A stretch of DNA of 6,452 bases from JBOFCS01 sp051646185 (GTDB taxonomy: Bacteria > Actinomycetota > Actinomycetes > Mycobacteriales > Mycobacteriaceae), in contig JBOFCS010000135.1 in the NCBI GenBank assembly GCA_051646185.1, forward strand, positions 1 to 6,452. Reading direction: 5' to 3'. The notes beneath the pieces are model-generated. The model was not told the origin of the DNA, did no database searches, and saw only the letters and a list, made by a program, of their open reading frames with translations. Shown here piece by piece: positions 5,661-6,452 of the stretch (positions are counted from its first letter, which is position 1; every line of letters starts with the position of its first letter). A program made the position numbers and the translations under genes.

Positions 5661-6452
5661 ATGACTAGTTCAGTTCGGAACTTAAACGATGATGACCGTG
5701 TCCGTAAAGCTAATCGCAATCTTCGTTTGGGTGTAGTCACTGCTTTCCCGCCAAGCAAAGGCAGTCTAACTGAATATGGCTTTCATCTGGTGACCCAATT
5801 GGCTGCTCAACCTGATGTCGAGCACATTGTCTTACATGCTGATCGGACTTCCGATGGAAGAAATACTGAAGTTTTGGGGGTTGACGTTGATCAATGCTGG
5901 GAAATGAACCGGCTGGGAAATATTTTCTCCATTGTGAGATCGATACGCCGAGAACGCCCTGACGCAGTCCTTTTTAATATTCAGTTTGCTTCTTTTGGTG
6001 ACACAAAAATTGCTGGCGGTCTTGGGTTGCTCACCCCATGGTTGGTCCGGTTCCTGGGTACTCCGGTCGTAGTCTTACTGCATAATCTTGCGGATAATGT
6101 TGATATGCGTGATGCTGGTTTTGCTGGTTCACCGATTAGCGCTTGGCTGATGCAACGGGCAGGAAGATTGCTTACCTGGGCACTGCTTCGCGCAAACTTT
6201 GTTGCAGTGACCATTCCCCGCTATGTGGAGTTTCTCCAGGAGAGCTACCAGGCAAAAAATGTTTTGCTAGCACCACATGGCAGTTTTTCAGAGCTGTCTG
6301 AGCCTGTTTTTGGGCCGATAGAAGGACCTCGGAAAATACTTGCTTTCGGTAAGTGGGGAACCTATAAAACAGTGGATGGCTTGATTGAAGCTTTTATGGA
6401 ACTACAAAAGCGTGGATATTCAGATATTGAACTGGTTATCGCAGGCAGTGAT
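5661..6452 (+). CDS. GT-B glycosyltransferase (GT4/group 1 type), 3' end cut by window
   Basis: The frame is open from the ATG at 5661 to the right edge, giving 264 residues without a stop, so the C-terminal part is missing. After a polar ~20-residue N-terminus comes the first Rossmann strand and glycine loop (LRLGVVTAFPPSKGSLTEYG, 21-40), typical of GT4 enzymes where the acceptor site sits. VVVLLHNLADN (136-146) and LLAPHGSF (202-209) follow the usual pattern of the N-terminal domain. At 226-263 the nucleotide-sugar domain begins with ILAFGKWGTYKTVDGLIEAF then ELVIAGS, matching the 'GR...KG.d.LieAf ... l.iaG.g' signature of the family. The donor-binding ExxxxxxxE motif would lie beyond the edge. 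It probably transfers an activated sugar to a cell-surface glycan or exopolysaccharide at the inner face of the membrane, but the substrate cannot be told. It is divergent from the response regulator. Confidence 0.88.
   Translation, partial: MTSSVRNLNDDDRVRKANRNLRLGVVTAFPPSKGSLTEYGFHLVTQLAAQPDVEHIVLHADRTSDGRNTEVLGVDVDQCWEMNRLGNIFSIVRSIRRERPDAVLFNIQFASFGDTKIAGGLGLLTPWLVRFLGTPVVVLLHNLADNVDMRDAGFAGSPISAWLMQRAGRLLTWALLRANFVAVTIPRYVEFLQESYQAKNVLLAPHGSFSELSEPVFGPIEGPRKILAFGKWGTYKTVDGLIEAFMELQKRGYSDIELVIAGSD

Overview
This window looks like chromosome from an actinomycete-type bacterium (Actinomycetota) of moderate G+C. By eye most genes are roughly 45-50% G+C, while the first ~200 bases are near 60%. 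The seryl-tRNA synthetase resembles actinobacterial SerRS, and a lipobox lipoprotein and an OmpR-type regulator fit the same picture. The lineage is inferred from protein character only; no rRNA is present. There are no tRNAs, mobile elements, CRISPR arrays or convincing intrinsic terminators.

Layout, left to right. Bases 1-207 (+) hold the C-terminal end of an unidentified protein. Bases 255-1511 (+) are serS, best started at a GTG inside a longer open frame. Convergent with it and only 17 bp away is a two-gene minus-strand operon: a lipoprotein with a molybdopterin-oxidoreductase-like (sulfite-oxidase-like) fold (3751-4344), then a membrane hybrid histidine kinase (1529-3754). The kinase start overlaps the lipoprotein stop in an ATGA. 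Divergent from the lipoprotein gene is a small free-standing histidine phosphotransfer (HPt) protein (4446-4823, +). It converges, with a 10-bp gap, on an OmpR/PhoB-type response regulator (4834-5517, -). Divergent from the regulator, a GT-B glycosyltransferase begins at 5661 (+) and runs off the right edge.

The central ~4 kb reads as one complete multistep phosphorelay broken into alternating strands. The proposed flow is: exported lipoprotein (input partner), kinase His380, kinase receiver Asp672, HPt His62, regulator Asp54, DNA. A hybrid kinase with a separate HPt protein and a DNA-binding regulator is common in Proteobacteria and much less usual in Actinobacteria. The lipoprotein, translationally coupled to the kinase, is the natural candidate for signal perception. 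The two divergent intergenic regions carry short repeated motifs (CTAGTC-type and TGACC-type) that could be regulator sites. The adjacent glycosyltransferase is a possible target gene.

Three starts were moved from the longest open frame: serS to 255, the hybrid kinase to 3754, and the response regulator to 5517.
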